A model generated the notes under the pieces. The model made no database searches. It had not been told where the DNA came from and saw only the letters and a list, made by a program, of their open reading frames with translations. Shown piece by piece: positions 5,211-5,881 of a stretch of 5,881 nucleotides of DNA (the stretch's first letter is position 1; the number at the start of each line of letters is the position of its first letter). The translations under genes were made by a program, and so were the position numbers. Source of the DNA: Bifidobacteriaceae bacterium (GTDB lineage: Bacteria; Actinomycetota; Actinomycetes; Actinomycetales; WQXJ01). The stretch lies in contig JAIRNM010000100.1 of NCBI GenBank assembly GCA_031258055.1, positions 1-5,881 on the forward strand, in the 5' to 3' direction.

Positions 5211-5881
5211 ACCGCCCGGACCAGTCGGCGCCGGGGAACAGTCCTTCGGTGGCGCGGACCTGGGACGAACTGCGGCGGTGTTTGGAGCCCGGTCCGCACT
5301 GGGTGGTGATGACGATGGGCGCGCTCCATGCTGGCCATCTTGATTTGGTGCGGGCCGCCATTGACCGGCGCCGCCAAAGCGGTGGCCAGGTTATCGTGAC
5401 AGTGTTCGTGAACCCGCTTCAGTTTGGGCCGGCCGAGGACTTCGACCGCTACCCTCGAACCCTCGCGGCGGACCTAGCGGCGCTGGCTGGCTTGGGAGTT
5501 GATATGGTCTACGCTCCTAGCGCCGCCGATATGTATCCGGCGGGCGAACCCCAAGTCGTGATTGATCCCGGCCCCCTTGGCTCGGTCTTCGAAGGAGCGA
5601 TCCGGCCCGGTCATTTCCGCGGCGTGGCCACAGTGGTCCACAAGCTGGCGACCCGGACGGGGGCCAGCGCCGCTTTTTTCGGGCGCAAAGACGCCCAGCA
5701 GTTGGCCGTGGTCCGCCAGATGGTGGCGGACCTGGATTTGGGCTGGGAGGTGATTGCCGTGCCGACTCGCCGTGAGGCGGACGGTCTGGCCATGTCGTCC
5801 CGCAATCGCTACCTCTCCGCCGCCGGGCGCGAGGCGGCCTTGGCCCTGCCGCGCGCCCTGGCCGCTGGCGAACAAGCTGCC
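5207..5881 (+). CDS. panC: Pantothenate synthetase (PanC), 3' end outside window
   Basis: PanC activates pantoate with ATP and joins it to beta-alanine, giving pantothenate, the coenzyme A precursor. The frame is open from ATG 5207 to the window edge, 225 codons of an expected 280-310. Visible motifs are TMGALHAGH with the HIGH-type histidines His41 and His44, FVNPLQFGPAEDFDRYPR from residue 67, IRPGHFRGVATVVHKL, FGRKDAQQLAVVRQMV with Lys161, Asp162 and the Gln pair, and READGLAMSSRNRYLS around residues 190-204 with the Ser/Arg ATP-binding residues. The family usually reads PTMGALHxGH, but here Met replaces the Pro. FGEKD, common in relatives, is FGRKD. Its ATG overlaps the DUF2520 stop as ATGA (5207-5210) and there is no separate Shine-Dalgarno, so translation is probably coupled. 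The missing C-terminal domain carries no further required signature I can judge. Confidence 0.96.
   Translation, partial: MNRPDQSAPGNSPSVARTWDELRRCLEPGPHWVVMTMGALHAGHLDLVRAAIDRRRQSGGQVIVTVFVNPLQFGPAEDFDRYPRTLAADLAALAGLGVDMVYAPSAADMYPAGEPQVVIDPGPLGSVFEGAIRPGHFRGVATVVHKLATRTGASAAFFGRKDAQQLAVVRQMVADLDLGWEVIAVPTRREADGLAMSSRNRYLSAAGREAALALPRALAAGEQAA

Noticed and set aside
5474..5875. 133-codon minus-strand ORF opposite panC
   Set aside because: panC motifs on the + strand are unambiguous across this region, and the antisense product resembles nothing.

Overview
This window is a compact, single-strand (+) stretch of a high-GC actinobacterial (Actinomycetota) chromosome. It carries a folate biosynthesis cluster followed directly by the start of a pantothenate cluster. 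The gene order is ftsH 3' end (partial), folE, folP, folB-folK (fused), a DUF3180 membrane protein, a Rossmann/DUF2520 dehydrogenase-like protein, and panC (cut by the window edge). As I remember it, this matches the Mycobacterium tuberculosis order Rv3610c (ftsH) to Rv3602c (panC), except that folB and folK are fused here and no counterpart of the small membrane gene Rv3604c lies between the DUF3180 and DUF2520 genes. The DUF3180 family, the synteny and an LMHWRG-type DHPS motif all point to Actinomycetota. In-frame TTA codons in several genes argue against a Streptomyces-like codon regime. I cannot name the genus.

Layout: positions 1-147 are the low-complexity Ser/Pro tail of the upstream protein, very probably FtsH. 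folE starts inside that tail. folP follows within tens of bases, with an uncertain start. folB-folK has a good Shine-Dalgarno sequence after a 60-nt gap. The DUF3180 gene overlaps folB-folK by ATGA, and panC overlaps the DUF2520 gene by ATGA. There is no gene-free stretch above 300 bases. I see no RNA genes, mobile elements, CRISPR arrays, convincing terminators or promoters, and the genes are probably co-transcribed from a promoter upstream of the window.

How the genes work together: FolE makes dihydroneopterin triphosphate from GTP. FolB converts dihydroneopterin to 6-hydroxymethyl-dihydropterin, FolK pyrophosphorylates it, and FolP joins it to p-aminobenzoate to give dihydropteroate. PanC condenses pantoate and beta-alanine to pantothenate. 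The DUF2520 protein sits translationally coupled to panC and is a candidate pantoate-pathway reductase (inference).

I do not see an obvious new defence or mobile system; the catalytic cores are conventional. The unusual signal is at the gene ends. Short direct or tandem repeats sit at the 3' end of four coding regions: 9-bp units in the FtsH tail, a 14-bp tandem duplication that appears to have truncated FolP, a 12-bp direct-repeat pair bracketing an exactly in-frame 147-residue FolK tail, and a 63-bp-period repeat in the DUF2520 tail. Together with a roughly 145-residue disordered linker in FolBK and an extended FolP N-terminus, this suggests a lineage in which housekeeping enzymes gain disordered tails by repeat expansion.
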